NCBI GenBank assembly: GCA_033391075.1
Contig: JAWPMV010000001.1
Coordinates: 4,526,001 to 4,590,000 of the forward strand
Reading direction: 5' to 3'
From: Bacteroidia bacterium
GTDB lineage: Bacteria > Bacteroidota > Bacteroidia > J057
DNA length: 64,000 bases
Part shown: piece by piece, positions 32,735-42,092 of the stretch
Layout of the letters: every line of letters begins with the position of its first letter
Position numbering within the stretch: position 1 is the first letter of the stretch
Made by a program: the position numbers and the translations under genes
The notes under the pieces: model-generated
Databases searched by the model: none
Told to the model about the DNA's origin: nothing
Seen by the model: only the letters and a program-made list of their open reading frames with translations

Positions 32735-34423
32735 ATGAAAGCCACACGCCTACTTCCTCTAATACTATTTAGTATTGCATTTCTTCTGTTTTCCGCCTGC
32801 GAGCCTCCCAAAGAATACGACTTCATCATCCGCAATGCCATGATCTATGATGGATCAGGCGAGCCTGGATACAAAGGTGATTTGGCCGTAAACGGAGATT
32901 CCATTGTCGCAGTGGGAAAATTTCATGCAATTGGTAAAACAGAATGGGATGCCGAAGGAAAAGCCTTAGCTCCCGGCTTTATCAATATGCTCAGTTGGTC
33001 TCCAGAGACGCTTATAAGGGACGGACGCTCCTTGAGCGATATCAGACAAGGAGTAACCCTGGAAGTCATGGGAGAAGGCAGCAGCTTCGGTCCTTACAAT
33101 GAGGAAATGAAATCCTATATGCAGGAGAACTTAAAGGATCTGGATATAGAAGTGAGTTGGACGACTTTAGGGGAATATCTCCAATTTCTGGAGGATAAAG
33201 GAGTTTCTACCAATGTTGCTTCATTCGTAGGGGCTACTACCCTGAGAGCCTATTATATCGGCTTTGAGGATCGAGCTCCTACTGCGGAAGAAATGCAGGG
33301 CATGAAAGATTTGGCCAGACAGGCGATGGAAGAAGGAGCCATGGGGATAGGTTCAGCCCTGATCTATGCTCCGGCTTTTTATGCTAAAACGGACGAATTG
33401 GTCGAGCTTTGTAAAGTAGCAGCGGAATATGACGGTATGTATATCACACATATGCGTAGCGAGGGGAATAAGTTTCTGGAAGCCATTGATGAAGTAATTG
33501 AAATTTCTGAGCAGTCAGGCATCCGTTCTGAGATCTACCATCTTAAAGCCGCCGGTAAACAAAACTGGAATAAACTGGATCAGGCAATTGCCAAGATTGA
33601 TTCTGCGCGTGAAGCAGGAATCATTCTCACCACCAATATGTATACCTATACAGCCGGAGCGACAGGTCTGGATGCAGCTATGCCTCCCTGGGTGCAGGAA
33701 GGTGGATATAATGCCTGGGCAAATCGACTTAAAAATCCCGGCATCCGTAAAAAGGTAATCGCAGAAATGAAGACCGATGCACAGGATTGGGAAAATCTCT
33801 ATTATTCCGCAGGATCGCCGGATAATCTGGTTTTGGTAGGCTTTGAAAATGAAGAATTGAGAAAGTATACCGGAAAGACCCTTGCCGAAGTAGCTGAAAT
33901 GCGTGGTACAAGTCCGGAAGAAACGGCTATCGATCTGGTGATCGAAGACGGTAGTCGCGTGGGAACCGTTTATTTCCTGATGTCTGAGGAAAATGTTAAA
34001 AAGCAAACCAATTTGCCCTGGATGAGCTTTGGGTCGGATGCCGGTTCGATCGCTCCCGAAGGTGAATTTCTCAAATATAATCCTCATCCGCGAGCCTATG
34101 GGAACTTTGCTCGCTTGTTAGGAAAATACGTGCGGGAAGAAAAGGCCCTGACTTTGGAGTCAGCCATCCATAAATTGAGTGCACTGCCGGCCAGCAATCT
34201 CAAAATCAAACGAAGAGGAGCCTTAAAAGTCGGGAACTTTGCTGATCTGGTAGTCTTCGATCCAGATAAGGTACAGGATCATGCGACTTTTGAAGATCCT
34301 CATCAGCTTTCCACGGGCGTAAGCGATGTCTGGGTAAATGGCGTACAAGTTCTCAAAGACGAAGCGCATACCGGTGCTACTCCTGGAAAATTTGTTAAAG
34401 GCCCCGGAGCCATAAACCCATAA
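32735..34423 (+). CDS. Amidohydrolase, N-acyl-D-amino-acid deacylase family, lipoprotein
   Basis: A 562-residue lipoprotein started at MKATRLLPL (lipobox FSAC). It has the D-aminoacylase layout: a small beta-sandwich around a TIM barrel with ITHMRSEG and IYHLKAAGK (zinc-ligand histidines) and GSDAGS (catalytic Asp). The usual N-terminal FIDxHTH metal motif is replaced by PGFINMLSWSPETL, and the zinc-bridging cysteine position reads VMGEGSS. The enzyme may therefore use a single-metal site or an alternative ligand. Known members release D-amino acids or act on other acylated or cyclic substrates. It is followed 4 bases later by a methyltransferase-like gene. Confidence 0.8.
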   Translation: MKATRLLPLILFSIAFLLFSACEPPKEYDFIIRNAMIYDGSGEPGYKGDLAVNGDSIVAVGKFHAIGKTEWDAEGKALAPGFINMLSWSPETLIRDGRSLSDIRQGVTLEVMGEGSSFGPYNEEMKSYMQENLKDLDIEVSWTTLGEYLQFLEDKGVSTNVASFVGATTLRAYYIGFEDRAPTAEEMQGMKDLARQAMEEGAMGIGSALIYAPAFYAKTDELVELCKVAAEYDGMYITHMRSEGNKFLEAIDEVIEISEQSGIRSEIYHLKAAGKQNWNKLDQAIAKIDSAREAGIILTTNMYTYTAGATGLDAAMPPWVQEGGYNAWANRLKNPGIRKKVIAEMKTDAQDWENLYYSAGSPDNLVLVGFENEELRKYTGKTLAEVAEMRGTSPEETAIDLVIEDGSRVGTVYFLMSEENVKKQTNLPWMSFGSDAGSIAPEGEFLKYNPHPRAYGNFARLLGKYVREEKALTLESAIHKLSALPASNLKIKRRGALKVGNFADLVVFDPDKVQDHATFEDPHQLSTGVSDVWVNGVQVLKDEAHTGATPGKFVKGPGAINP

Positions 34424-34427
34424 TATT

Positions 34428-35000
34428 TTGAGCCTCATTTATTTGATCTATGCTTTCCTTTTTGCCCTTACGTTGGGAATCAGGACCTATTATAGCAGAA
34501 AATATAAACCGGATCAGGATTCTCTTAGCAAAGGGCCGATTTATGATCGCGTCTTGCTGGCTTTGATTGGGCTAGCAACTCTTTTTCCCTTTGTCTATAT
34601 ATTTATCGGATTTCCTGCCTTTGGGGATTATGAATTGTCTGAGAACGTTCAGTTTATGGGCCTGGTATTTTTCTCAGGAGTTCCATATTATCTCTATCGA
34701 TCCCATCAGGACCTAGCAGAAAATTGGAATCCCGAAGTCGGAAGGAATGCAGAAAACAGCCTCATCACATCCGGGATATATGCTAAGGTCAGACATCCTA
34801 TGTATAGCACTTTTTTGCTTTGGGGGGTAAGCCATCTCTTTATTTTCCCCAACCTAATAATTGCTCCCATGCTCCTTGTTTTGATGATACTTTTTCTTCC
34901 TCAGCGGATTAAAAGAGAAGAGACTTTTCTATTGGAGCTTTATGCTGAATATGCGAAGTATAAAAAGAAAAGCTATGCTTTGATTTGGAGGCTTATTTGA
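34428..35000 (+). CDS. Isoprenylcysteine carboxyl methyltransferase (ICMT/PEMT) family membrane protein
   Basis: A 190-residue protein with about four to five membrane helices and the family signature VRHPMYSTFLLWGVSHL near residue 120, followed by REETFLLELYAEYAKYKKK. It uses SAM to methylate lipid or prenyl-like groups in homologues; the bacterial substrate is unknown. It starts with TTG; no ATG is available before residue 78. The 4-base gap from the deacylase stop suggests co-transcription. Confidence 0.75.
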   Translation: MSLIYLIYAFLFALTLGIRTYYSRKYKPDQDSLSKGPIYDRVLLALIGLATLFPFVYIFIGFPAFGDYELSENVQFMGLVFFSGVPYYLYRSHQDLAENWNPEVGRNAENSLITSGIYAKVRHPMYSTFLLWGVSHLFIFPNLIIAPMLLVLMILFLPQRIKREETFLLELYAEYAKYKKKSYALIWRLI

Positions 35001-35009
35001 TTGGGTTTA

Positions 35010-35110
35010 TTAGGTGTTTTCAGGGTTTGCCCTTCCACCTTTTTTAGAAAAAGCTGGAGTCAAAAATCGCAGAGCCCAAAGCCAGCCACATTTGCCGCCC
35101 CGACTCCCGA
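35010..35110. repeat. Dispersed intergenic repeat, copy 3 (minus orientation), and repeat-rich gap
   Basis: Read on the minus strand this stretch has GGGAGTCGGGGC, GGCTGGCTTTGG, GATTTTTGAC and a TCTAAAAAAGGTGG segment with GGCAAACCC, in the same order as at 925-1065. The rest of the 368-base gap up to 35369 holds a CCCCCCGA..GCCTTAGCTTTC segment (35211-35243) and a weak REP-like end (GGGATGACA near 35320), but no gene. Confidence 0.5.
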
Positions 35111-35368
35111 TACGTTCTGCAGGGCCAGCACTCTTGAAGTGAGGTCATTTCGAAGTTTGAATGAGGGAGAGTTTGGTATGAGATGAAATATTGACCGAAC
35201 CCTAGGTGTCCCCCCGACCGAAGTGGAAGGGCCTTAGCTTTCCTTCTTCTCCTTCCATCTCTTTGGGAGAGGGAGAGGAAATAGCCCGGAAGAATGAGGT
35301 CCCTCGACGGGGCACGGGATGACACGATTTTTGGAGCTAGTGATGAAAAGGATTGTATAACTTTGCGT

Positions 35369-38300
35369 TTATTCCTGAGATAATGCCAAAACAGCATCAT
35401 GATTTCGAGCGACGAGCAGGATGTTCTTCCCACCCACATTCACTTGAAGAAAATCCCGTACCTCTCCCCGTATCTTAATGCCTGATTCTTTTGAAGAAAG
35501 GGGATAAAATTCCCCCTTAGCATCCCCCAGCAATAATAGGCCATAGCTGGCATCATAAATCCCAATCTCTGGTTTAGATCTATAAAAATTTCCGCCCAAA
35601 AGGATATCCAGATTTCCATCTCCATCTCTATCTGCTATATCAATGGCAAAGACAGGGGCCATTTGCGCTGCTTGTGGAAGAGCCTCCAATCGGAATTCCC
35701 CTCCCTCATTCCATGCGATCATAGAACGGGTTTCGTATACGTAACTTTTTGCAGCTGTGCGAATTGCCTTTTCCTCAAAAATATCCTCTACTCGCTGCTC
35801 TTTGTAGTTTTCATAATAGAGGTATTTCTTTTTCAGTCCAGGCATCTGCATGGTTAGATCATGTCGAAGTGCCAAAGGATAGTCTTCCTCCCCATTGTAC
35901 ATGCTGATGATTTGCTCGGGGGTTTTGTTGCCGTCAAAGTCATTTACCAGAATACTCATAGGCTTTTCCTCCGAGGCTTTAAAGCGAGAGTTTAAACCCA
36001 AATTCCCAAGCACCAAATCCAAATCTCCATCATTATCCAGATCAGCCGCTTTCACTACATTGTAAAAGCCATTGCTATTTTCCAGGCCTACCTCCTCTGT
36101 GATATTTTTAAGCCTTCCGTCTTCATTTTCGAAGATGCTGACAGGCATCCATTCCCCTAAGACTATCAAATCTTCATCATTATCTCCATCCAGGTCCATC
36201 CAAAGAGCATCAGTAATCATCCCCAGAGACCTGAGCTCAGGGGCTTTAGTCTCCGTTACATCTGTGAATTGCCCTTTCCCATCATTTTCCAATAAATATC
36301 CACTCACTGCTACTCCGTAAATACCGGGTTTCAAACGAGTGCCTACAAAAAGATCCTGATCTCCATCAGCATCTATATCGCTTGCTTTCACTGAGGAGCC
36401 AGCTTCGATTTTCTTGCCGGGAAGTCTCTGCGGCGAACGACTAAAATTGCCCGATCCATCATTGAGGTAGAGTCGATCCAACAATTGAGGCATCAAACCC
36501 TTGAACTCATTTCCCCCGCTTACCACATACAAATCCATATCCCGATCTCCATCGGCATCAAAAAATAGCATATCTATATCCTCCGCATTGCGATCTCGTT
36601 CGAATATGGATGTATTACTCTTGGTAAAAATACCCTCCGCTTCCTGAATAAAAAGGCTGCCAGCCTGGCCAGAAGCTCCACCGATAAAGAAATCCTCTAA
36701 TCCGTCCCCATTCACATCTGCTTTAGCCATTTTGGGCCCTTCAGAAGATAGCATATGATAGATCAGAGGATCGCGATCAAAGTCGATAAAGTCATTTTCT
36801 ATATGTCTGTGGTCAATTAGGTCCAAAGAAGAAAAGAGTCCCGCAGCAGGCATTTCTGGAGCTTCCTCTTTCTTCGCTTCCGCCTCAGACTGTCTAATGA
36901 TCAGCAATTGATCAGCCTCAAGATTTTCCAGTACACTCATCCTTCCGTCTGGCCATAGCACTTCAATTTTTTCGACCCTTGTGCTATCTCCTAATCCAAA
37001 ATGAAGCTTCTGATCTATACAGGATTGAAAGCCTCGCATGGGCGCCAATTCCTGGTACAAAGTTTCATCGCCCACTTTCAGGCTTACTTGTGCGCCTAAA
37101 GCAAAACGATTGGGCCCCTCACCTTCCAGTGCCAATTCCAGGAAATGAGTTCCTGCTTTCGATTGAGATTCATTGCGAAAGAGGAAGGCAGGCATATTGG
37201 AATTATTGACGACGATGTCTAGGTCTCCATCATTATCCAAATCGCCATAAATAGAACCATTGGAATGACTGGGGACAGATAAGCCCCAATTTTCTGTTAC
37301 GTTTTCAAACTTCAGATCTCCCTCATTTTTGAAGGCATAATTAGGAATGCGTTCGGAGGGAATGATGTCAATGAGTTTGAGAATGGCGTCTTTTTCTTTG
37401 TTCTTGATGGCCTGAATGATCTTGGGATCATTGGAGTGGAAATTGATGTAGTCCTGATCGAGCAGGTCTTTATAGATGCCATTTGAAACGTAGATATCCT
37501 TCTTCCCATCATTGTCAAAGTCAGCCATCAAAGCGCTCCAACTCCAATCGGTCGCATGTACGCCAGCCAGTCTTCCAATTTCACTAAAACTGCCATCGCC
37601 ATTGTTGAGTTGGAGGACGTTTCGGGTAAATTGATGGTGGTAGCCATTTTTGACATTGAGTTGGTATTTATCCCAGTCCTCAAAGGTCATCTTGGTTTTA
37701 TAGCGTGCATCCTTCTCAGGTAGCATTTCTGTCACAAAGATTTCCGGATAGCCATCATTGTTGATGTCCGCCATATCGGCTCCCATAGAACCCATACTGG
37801 TTTCCCGGATTTGATTGACCAGATCTTCTTTGAAGCTTCCATCTTTTTGGTTGATGTAGAGATAATCCCTTTCGAAGAAATCATTGGAGACAAAGATATC
37901 CTGCCAACCATCCCGGTCCACATCTCCGATTGTTACCCCTAATCCAAATCCAATATCGCTTCCATAAATACCCGCTTCTTCACTTACATCTGTAAACTTT
38001 CCCTGAATCATCTTCCCTTCCTCATCAAACTCACTGTCATTTCGGTAAAGCTTATTTCCTCCCAGGCTATCTCTTTTTTCTCGTAATCCCGGTCGAATAT
38101 CATAGCCACCAACCGGACGGAAGGAATTATTGAGCAGGTACATATCGAGGTCGCCATCCTTGTCATAGTCAAAGAAGGCTGAGTGCGAAGACAAGCCTTC
38201 ATCGGCGATGCCATATTCATGGGCCTGTTCTGTAAAGGTCAGGTCGCCATTATTGATGAAGAGTTCATTGTGCCGTTTATCTCCTCCCGGTCTGCCGGAC

Positions 38301-38734
38301 TTATTGACATAAATGTCCAGCCAACCATCGCCATTTACATCAGCAAATGCTACTCCTGTAGACCATACGTTTTTAGCTGCTACGCCCGCCTGCTCGCTAA
38401 TATCTTCAAACTCAAAATTGCCTTTATTCAGATAGAGTTTATTGTCCTTGAGGTTGCCGCAGAAAAAGAGATCTGCCAGGCCATCATTGTTGATGTCACC
38501 CATTCCTACTCCGCCTCCATTGTAGAAGTTGCGATAGGTGTACATATTGAATTCAGGCGTGTATTCGACATCATTGCTGAAGTCGACGCCAGTACTATCG
38601 GCGGGCATGAGGGTGAAGAGGCTTTTTCCTTCTTCCTTTCCGCTCTCACAGGAACTTACTCCAAGGCCTAGCAGGCATATGGACAGCAGGTATGCCTTAA
38701 GAATTCCTAACCTATATTGCTTTCCTTTCCTCAT
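35369..38734 (-). CDS. FG-GAP/VCBS and ASPIC/UnbV domain lipoprotein, copy C
   Basis: A 1,121-residue exported lipoprotein (lipobox region LGVSSC). The N-terminal half is a seven-bladed beta-propeller of FG-GAP/VCBS repeats with calcium loops such as DINNDGLADLFF and DVNGDGWLDIYV. An ASPIC/UnbV domain sits at about 520-600 (RGFQSCIDQKLHFGLGDSTRVEKIEVLWPDG), and a second propeller follows (about 680-1000). It is the last of three tandem paralogues and starts 1 base after the second one ends. Copy C is closer to copy A (42089-45418) than to copy B. Such proteins bind calcium and are linked to SusC/SusD loci; the ligand is unknown. Confidence 0.85.
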   Translation of the reverse strand: MRKGKQYRLGILKAYLLSICLLGLGVSSCESGKEEGKSLFTLMPADSTGVDFSNDVEYTPEFNMYTYRNFYNGGGVGMGDINNDGLADLFFCGNLKDNKLYLNKGNFEFEDISEQAGVAAKNVWSTGVAFADVNGDGWLDIYVNKSGRPGGDKRHNELFINNGDLTFTEQAHEYGIADEGLSSHSAFFDYDKDGDLDMYLLNNSFRPVGGYDIRPGLREKRDSLGGNKLYRNDSEFDEEGKMIQGKFTDVSEEAGIYGSDIGFGLGVTIGDVDRDGWQDIFVSNDFFERDYLYINQKDGSFKEDLVNQIRETSMGSMGADMADINNDGYPEIFVTEMLPEKDARYKTKMTFEDWDKYQLNVKNGYHHQFTRNVLQLNNGDGSFSEIGRLAGVHATDWSWSALMADFDNDGKKDIYVSNGIYKDLLDQDYINFHSNDPKIIQAIKNKEKDAILKLIDIIPSERIPNYAFKNEGDLKFENVTENWGLSVPSHSNGSIYGDLDNDGDLDIVVNNSNMPAFLFRNESQSKAGTHFLELALEGEGPNRFALGAQVSLKVGDETLYQELAPMRGFQSCIDQKLHFGLGDSTRVEKIEVLWPDGRMSVLENLEADQLLIIRQSEAEAKKEEAPEMPAAGLFSSLDLIDHRHIENDFIDFDRDPLIYHMLSSEGPKMAKADVNGDGLEDFFIGGASGQAGSLFIQEAEGIFTKSNTSIFERDRNAEDIDMLFFDADGDRDMDLYVVSGGNEFKGLMPQLLDRLYLNDGSGNFSRSPQRLPGKKIEAGSSVKASDIDADGDQDLFVGTRLKPGIYGVAVSGYLLENDGKGQFTDVTETKAPELRSLGMITDALWMDLDGDNDEDLIVLGEWMPVSIFENEDGRLKNITEEVGLENSNGFYNVVKAADLDNDGDLDLVLGNLGLNSRFKASEEKPMSILVNDFDGNKTPEQIISMYNGEEDYPLALRHDLTMQMPGLKKKYLYYENYKEQRVEDIFEEKAIRTAAKSYVYETRSMIAWNEGGEFRLEALPQAAQMAPVFAIDIADRDGDGNLDILLGGNFYRSKPEIGIYDASYGLLLLGDAKGEFYPLSSKESGIKIRGEVRDFLQVNVGGKNILLVARNHDAVLALSQE

Positions 38735-38735
38735 G

Positions 38736-41700
38736 TTAATATGCTAATTCAATGAGTTGCAGCTTATCATTATTGGGGGCAATGAGCAAATGGGATTTAC
38801 CCTTTATCCGCAAAAGTTTCACATCTCTTATTTGCCCATTTATGTCCAGTTTTTGATGCCTCCAGGGAGTGTATGTATACGTGTCGCCCTCTGGAGCAGG
38901 CTTTCTGGATAAGACTAATCCATTCAGACCATCCATTCGCCCAATAGCTGGTTGAATCTCATATAGATTCCCTGCAATCAGGATTTCTGGTCCTTTAAAA
39001 TTATCCAATTCCTCAATCAAAATCGTGTAAATGGGGGCAAGCTGAGCTTCCTGGGGAAGTTTTTCCATCCGAAATTTCCCAGCTCCTTCATTCCAAACAA
39101 TCACAGAATGAAAAAAATCCGCTTTTCTCTTTACAGATGCTTCAAGTTCTTCCGGGCTAAAAATTTGGTCTATGCTACTATTGGCAAATTTACTGTACTG
39201 ACGAAAGCGTTTTTTGAGCATGACCAATTGAGTGCTCAATTCATCAAAACCAGCAAGCGGGTATTCTTTCCCCTGACGATAATAAGTGATAATGGGATCC
39301 TTACTTAAATTCTTGTCAAAGTCGTTGATATAAAGTCGAATCGGTTCCTCGGGACTGGGTTGGAGATTGGAGTTCATACCGAAATTCCCAACTACCCAAT
39401 CCTTATCTCCGTCGCCATCCAGATCTGCGGTTTCAATACTTGTCCACCACCCATAAGGCATAAATTGATTATCCTTTTCGTATTGGAAAACAGGGCTTTG
39501 CTTCTTTAGCTTCCCATCCTGATTTTCAAAAATTTGTATGGGCATCCATTCTCCTACTACGATCAAATCGAGATCGCCATCTTCATCAGTATCCGTCCAT
39601 TCCGCAGCTGTAATCATTCCCAGTTCTTTCGTATCCATAATTTCATCTGAGGCAATCTCAAATGTTCCTTTGCCCTGGTTAATCAATAAGTAGGAATCCG
39701 GAAACATCCCATAAGCAACCGGCCGGGATCGATTCCCCACAAAGAGGTCTACATCGCCATCCTGGTCAAAATCAGCTGCTTTCACGCAAGATGTTTGGGC
39801 AAAAAAATCAGGGAGGGAATGTGTAGCTTTTGAGAAATGAGCCTGTCCATCATTCAAATACAAGCGATCCTTCAGCGCAGGGTTTTGTTGATAAAATTGA
39901 TTACCAGCACTACCAACATACAAATCCTGATCGCCATCATTATCTGCATCAAAAAAGAGGACAGCAACATCTTCTTGTACTGAATCTTCCTGAAAAAGCT
40001 CCTGATTCACTGAACCAAAAAATCCTTCCTTGTTCGAAAGATACATAGTCCCGGCTTGTTGGGTCGCTCCTCCAATGTAGAAATCATCGTTCCCATCATT
40101 ATTTAGATCAGCAAGCGCGATCTTTGGTCCCTGAGTAGAATAGAAATATGGGATCAGGCTTTCTCTTTTGTGATCCTGAAAGATATTTTCCTGGTGATTG
40201 AAGCTGATTCCTCTTTCAGTTGGAGATAGCTTTTTGAAATAGTTAATGCTTTTGGAAAGTTTAGTTGAATCCGGGAAATAAGCATCTTCTTCCCTGAGTA
40301 TCAGGGTCCGATTTGCCTCGCTTATTGTACGGGAAAAAACTTTACCATTTGGCCACTCTATGTTAAGCGTAAAAGGTGGAGTCTTTCCCAAAACGATCTC
40401 ATAAGGCATGGAAGATTGCCATCCTCTTACTGGATATAACTCTTGATGCATGACATCTCCTCCGCGCTGGAGGGAGACCTTTACTCCCAGAGCTTTCGGA
40501 TTCTCCTTAGGTCCTTCAAATTTGAGTTTCAGATAATGATAATCCAGCTTTTTATTTCGCTGATTTTCGTAGATGAAAGCAAGATCATTGATATTATTAA
40601 CCACTATATCCAGATCGCCATCGTCATCCAAATCAGCATAGGCTGTTCCATTTGAGTAAGAGGCTCTTTGAAGCCCCCAACTTGAAGTTTTGTTCTCAAA
40701 ATTCCCATGCTTATCCTGCCGAAATATATAATTAGAGACTTTCCCATCCGGCATTTGAGCTGCCAGTTCCAGGTCAGAGGCATGTTCCTGAATCTGCTTA
40801 TTCGCAATGAACTTCAAATAATCGAGATCATTGGGGCGGCGAATAATCCCATTGCTTATGTGGACATCCTTATATCCGTCCAGATCGAAATCCGCCATGA
40901 GTACAGACCAACTCCAATCTGTGCTAGATAAGCCTTTGAGTTGTCCCACTTCTGAAAAGCCTCCATCCTTGCCATTGTTGACATGGAGCATATTTCTGGG
41001 TAATTGATGACTATAGCCAAAGCTTCGTTTAAACTGATAGATATCATAAGGATCGATGCCCGCCGAGCTTTTAAAAACCACCTCATTTTCCGGCTTCATA
41101 TCCATAGTAAGCAGATCGAGGTATCCATCATTATTCAGGTCAGCCAGGTCATTGCCCATGGAGAAATTGCTGGTATGGGTGAAAGCTGAACTTGAACTTT
41201 CTGTAAAGCTTCCGTCGCAATTGTTGAGGTAGAGGAAATCGTTTTCATGGAAATCATTGCCAACATAAATGTCAATACATCCATTATTATCGACATCGCC
41301 TACAGCTATACCCAATCCGTATCCGGCGATTCCTCCTAATATGCCCGCTTCTTGGCTTACATCTACAAAGTGAGGGCCTTCTCCTTTATGCTGATTTAAA
41401 TCATTTCGAAAGAGTTTATCTCCGGCTTTAGGATCTCGTTTACGGGTAAAGCTGGTATCACGATAGGATTCCGTACTATGGACCGAATGACTAAGCAGGT
41501 ACATGTCGAGGTCTCCATCCTTATCATAATCCAACCAGGCAGCTTGTGTAGAAAAACCTTCATGATTTAAGCCATATTCAGCTGCTTGCTCGACAAACTG
41601 AGGCCCTTCTTTTAGGCCTTGATTGATAAAGAGCTGATTTTTGCCCCTTAAGCTCTTATAATCTCCTACTTGACAGAGATAGATATCCAGCCATCCATCC

Positions 41701-42092
41701 GCATTGATGTCTACCATCGATACACCCGTGGACCAGTTGCCTGATCCGCCAACAACAGCCGCTTCGGTAATGTCTTCAAATTGAAGATTGCCTTTATTCA
41801 GGTAGAGTTTGTTGCTATGTTGATTGGAGGAAAAGTAAATATCTGGCAAGCCATCATTATTGATATCTCCGATGGCCACACCTCCCCCATTGTAGAAGTA
41901 GAGATACTGGATGATATTCATGCTATCGCTTTCCAATACCTGATTGACGAAGTTGATCCCCGTTTCTTCCGAACTTTTCAATTGGAAAAGCGGAGCTTCT
42001 TTTTTCCCCTCGCATCCAGGCAGAAAAAATGACAGCAGCATAATAGCTGCAAAAGAAATTGGTATGAATGGAGACCTAGGAATCATGATCAA
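38736..42092 (-). CDS. FG-GAP/VCBS and ASPIC/UnbV domain lipoprotein, copy B
   Basis: A 1,118-residue lipoprotein (lipobox FFLPGC) with the same architecture as its neighbours but more diverged, e.g. YFYNGGGVAIGDINNDGLPDIYF and RGWQSSMPYEIVLGKTPPFTLNIEWPNG in the ASPIC region. Its start codon overlaps the stop of copy A by 4 bases (ATGA), so translation is probably coupled. The divergence suggests that the copies bind different parts of a ligand, or different ligands. Confidence 0.85.
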   Translation of the reverse strand: MIMIPRSPFIPISFAAIMLLSFFLPGCEGKKEAPLFQLKSSEETGINFVNQVLESDSMNIIQYLYFYNGGGVAIGDINNDGLPDIYFSSNQHSNKLYLNKGNLQFEDITEAAVVGGSGNWSTGVSMVDINADGWLDIYLCQVGDYKSLRGKNQLFINQGLKEGPQFVEQAAEYGLNHEGFSTQAAWLDYDKDGDLDMYLLSHSVHSTESYRDTSFTRKRDPKAGDKLFRNDLNQHKGEGPHFVDVSQEAGILGGIAGYGLGIAVGDVDNNGCIDIYVGNDFHENDFLYLNNCDGSFTESSSSAFTHTSNFSMGNDLADLNNDGYLDLLTMDMKPENEVVFKSSAGIDPYDIYQFKRSFGYSHQLPRNMLHVNNGKDGGFSEVGQLKGLSSTDWSWSVLMADFDLDGYKDVHISNGIIRRPNDLDYLKFIANKQIQEHASDLELAAQMPDGKVSNYIFRQDKHGNFENKTSSWGLQRASYSNGTAYADLDDDGDLDIVVNNINDLAFIYENQRNKKLDYHYLKLKFEGPKENPKALGVKVSLQRGGDVMHQELYPVRGWQSSMPYEIVLGKTPPFTLNIEWPNGKVFSRTISEANRTLILREEDAYFPDSTKLSKSINYFKKLSPTERGISFNHQENIFQDHKRESLIPYFYSTQGPKIALADLNNDGNDDFYIGGATQQAGTMYLSNKEGFFGSVNQELFQEDSVQEDVAVLFFDADNDGDQDLYVGSAGNQFYQQNPALKDRLYLNDGQAHFSKATHSLPDFFAQTSCVKAADFDQDGDVDLFVGNRSRPVAYGMFPDSYLLINQGKGTFEIASDEIMDTKELGMITAAEWTDTDEDGDLDLIVVGEWMPIQIFENQDGKLKKQSPVFQYEKDNQFMPYGWWTSIETADLDGDGDKDWVVGNFGMNSNLQPSPEEPIRLYINDFDKNLSKDPIITYYRQGKEYPLAGFDELSTQLVMLKKRFRQYSKFANSSIDQIFSPEELEASVKRKADFFHSVIVWNEGAGKFRMEKLPQEAQLAPIYTILIEELDNFKGPEILIAGNLYEIQPAIGRMDGLNGLVLSRKPAPEGDTYTYTPWRHQKLDINGQIRDVKLLRIKGKSHLLIAPNNDKLQLIELAY

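Noticed and set aside
35044-35439. ORF of 131 codons across the 35-kb gap
   Set aside because: It is made of repeat sequence plus the end of an FG-GAP gene in another frame.
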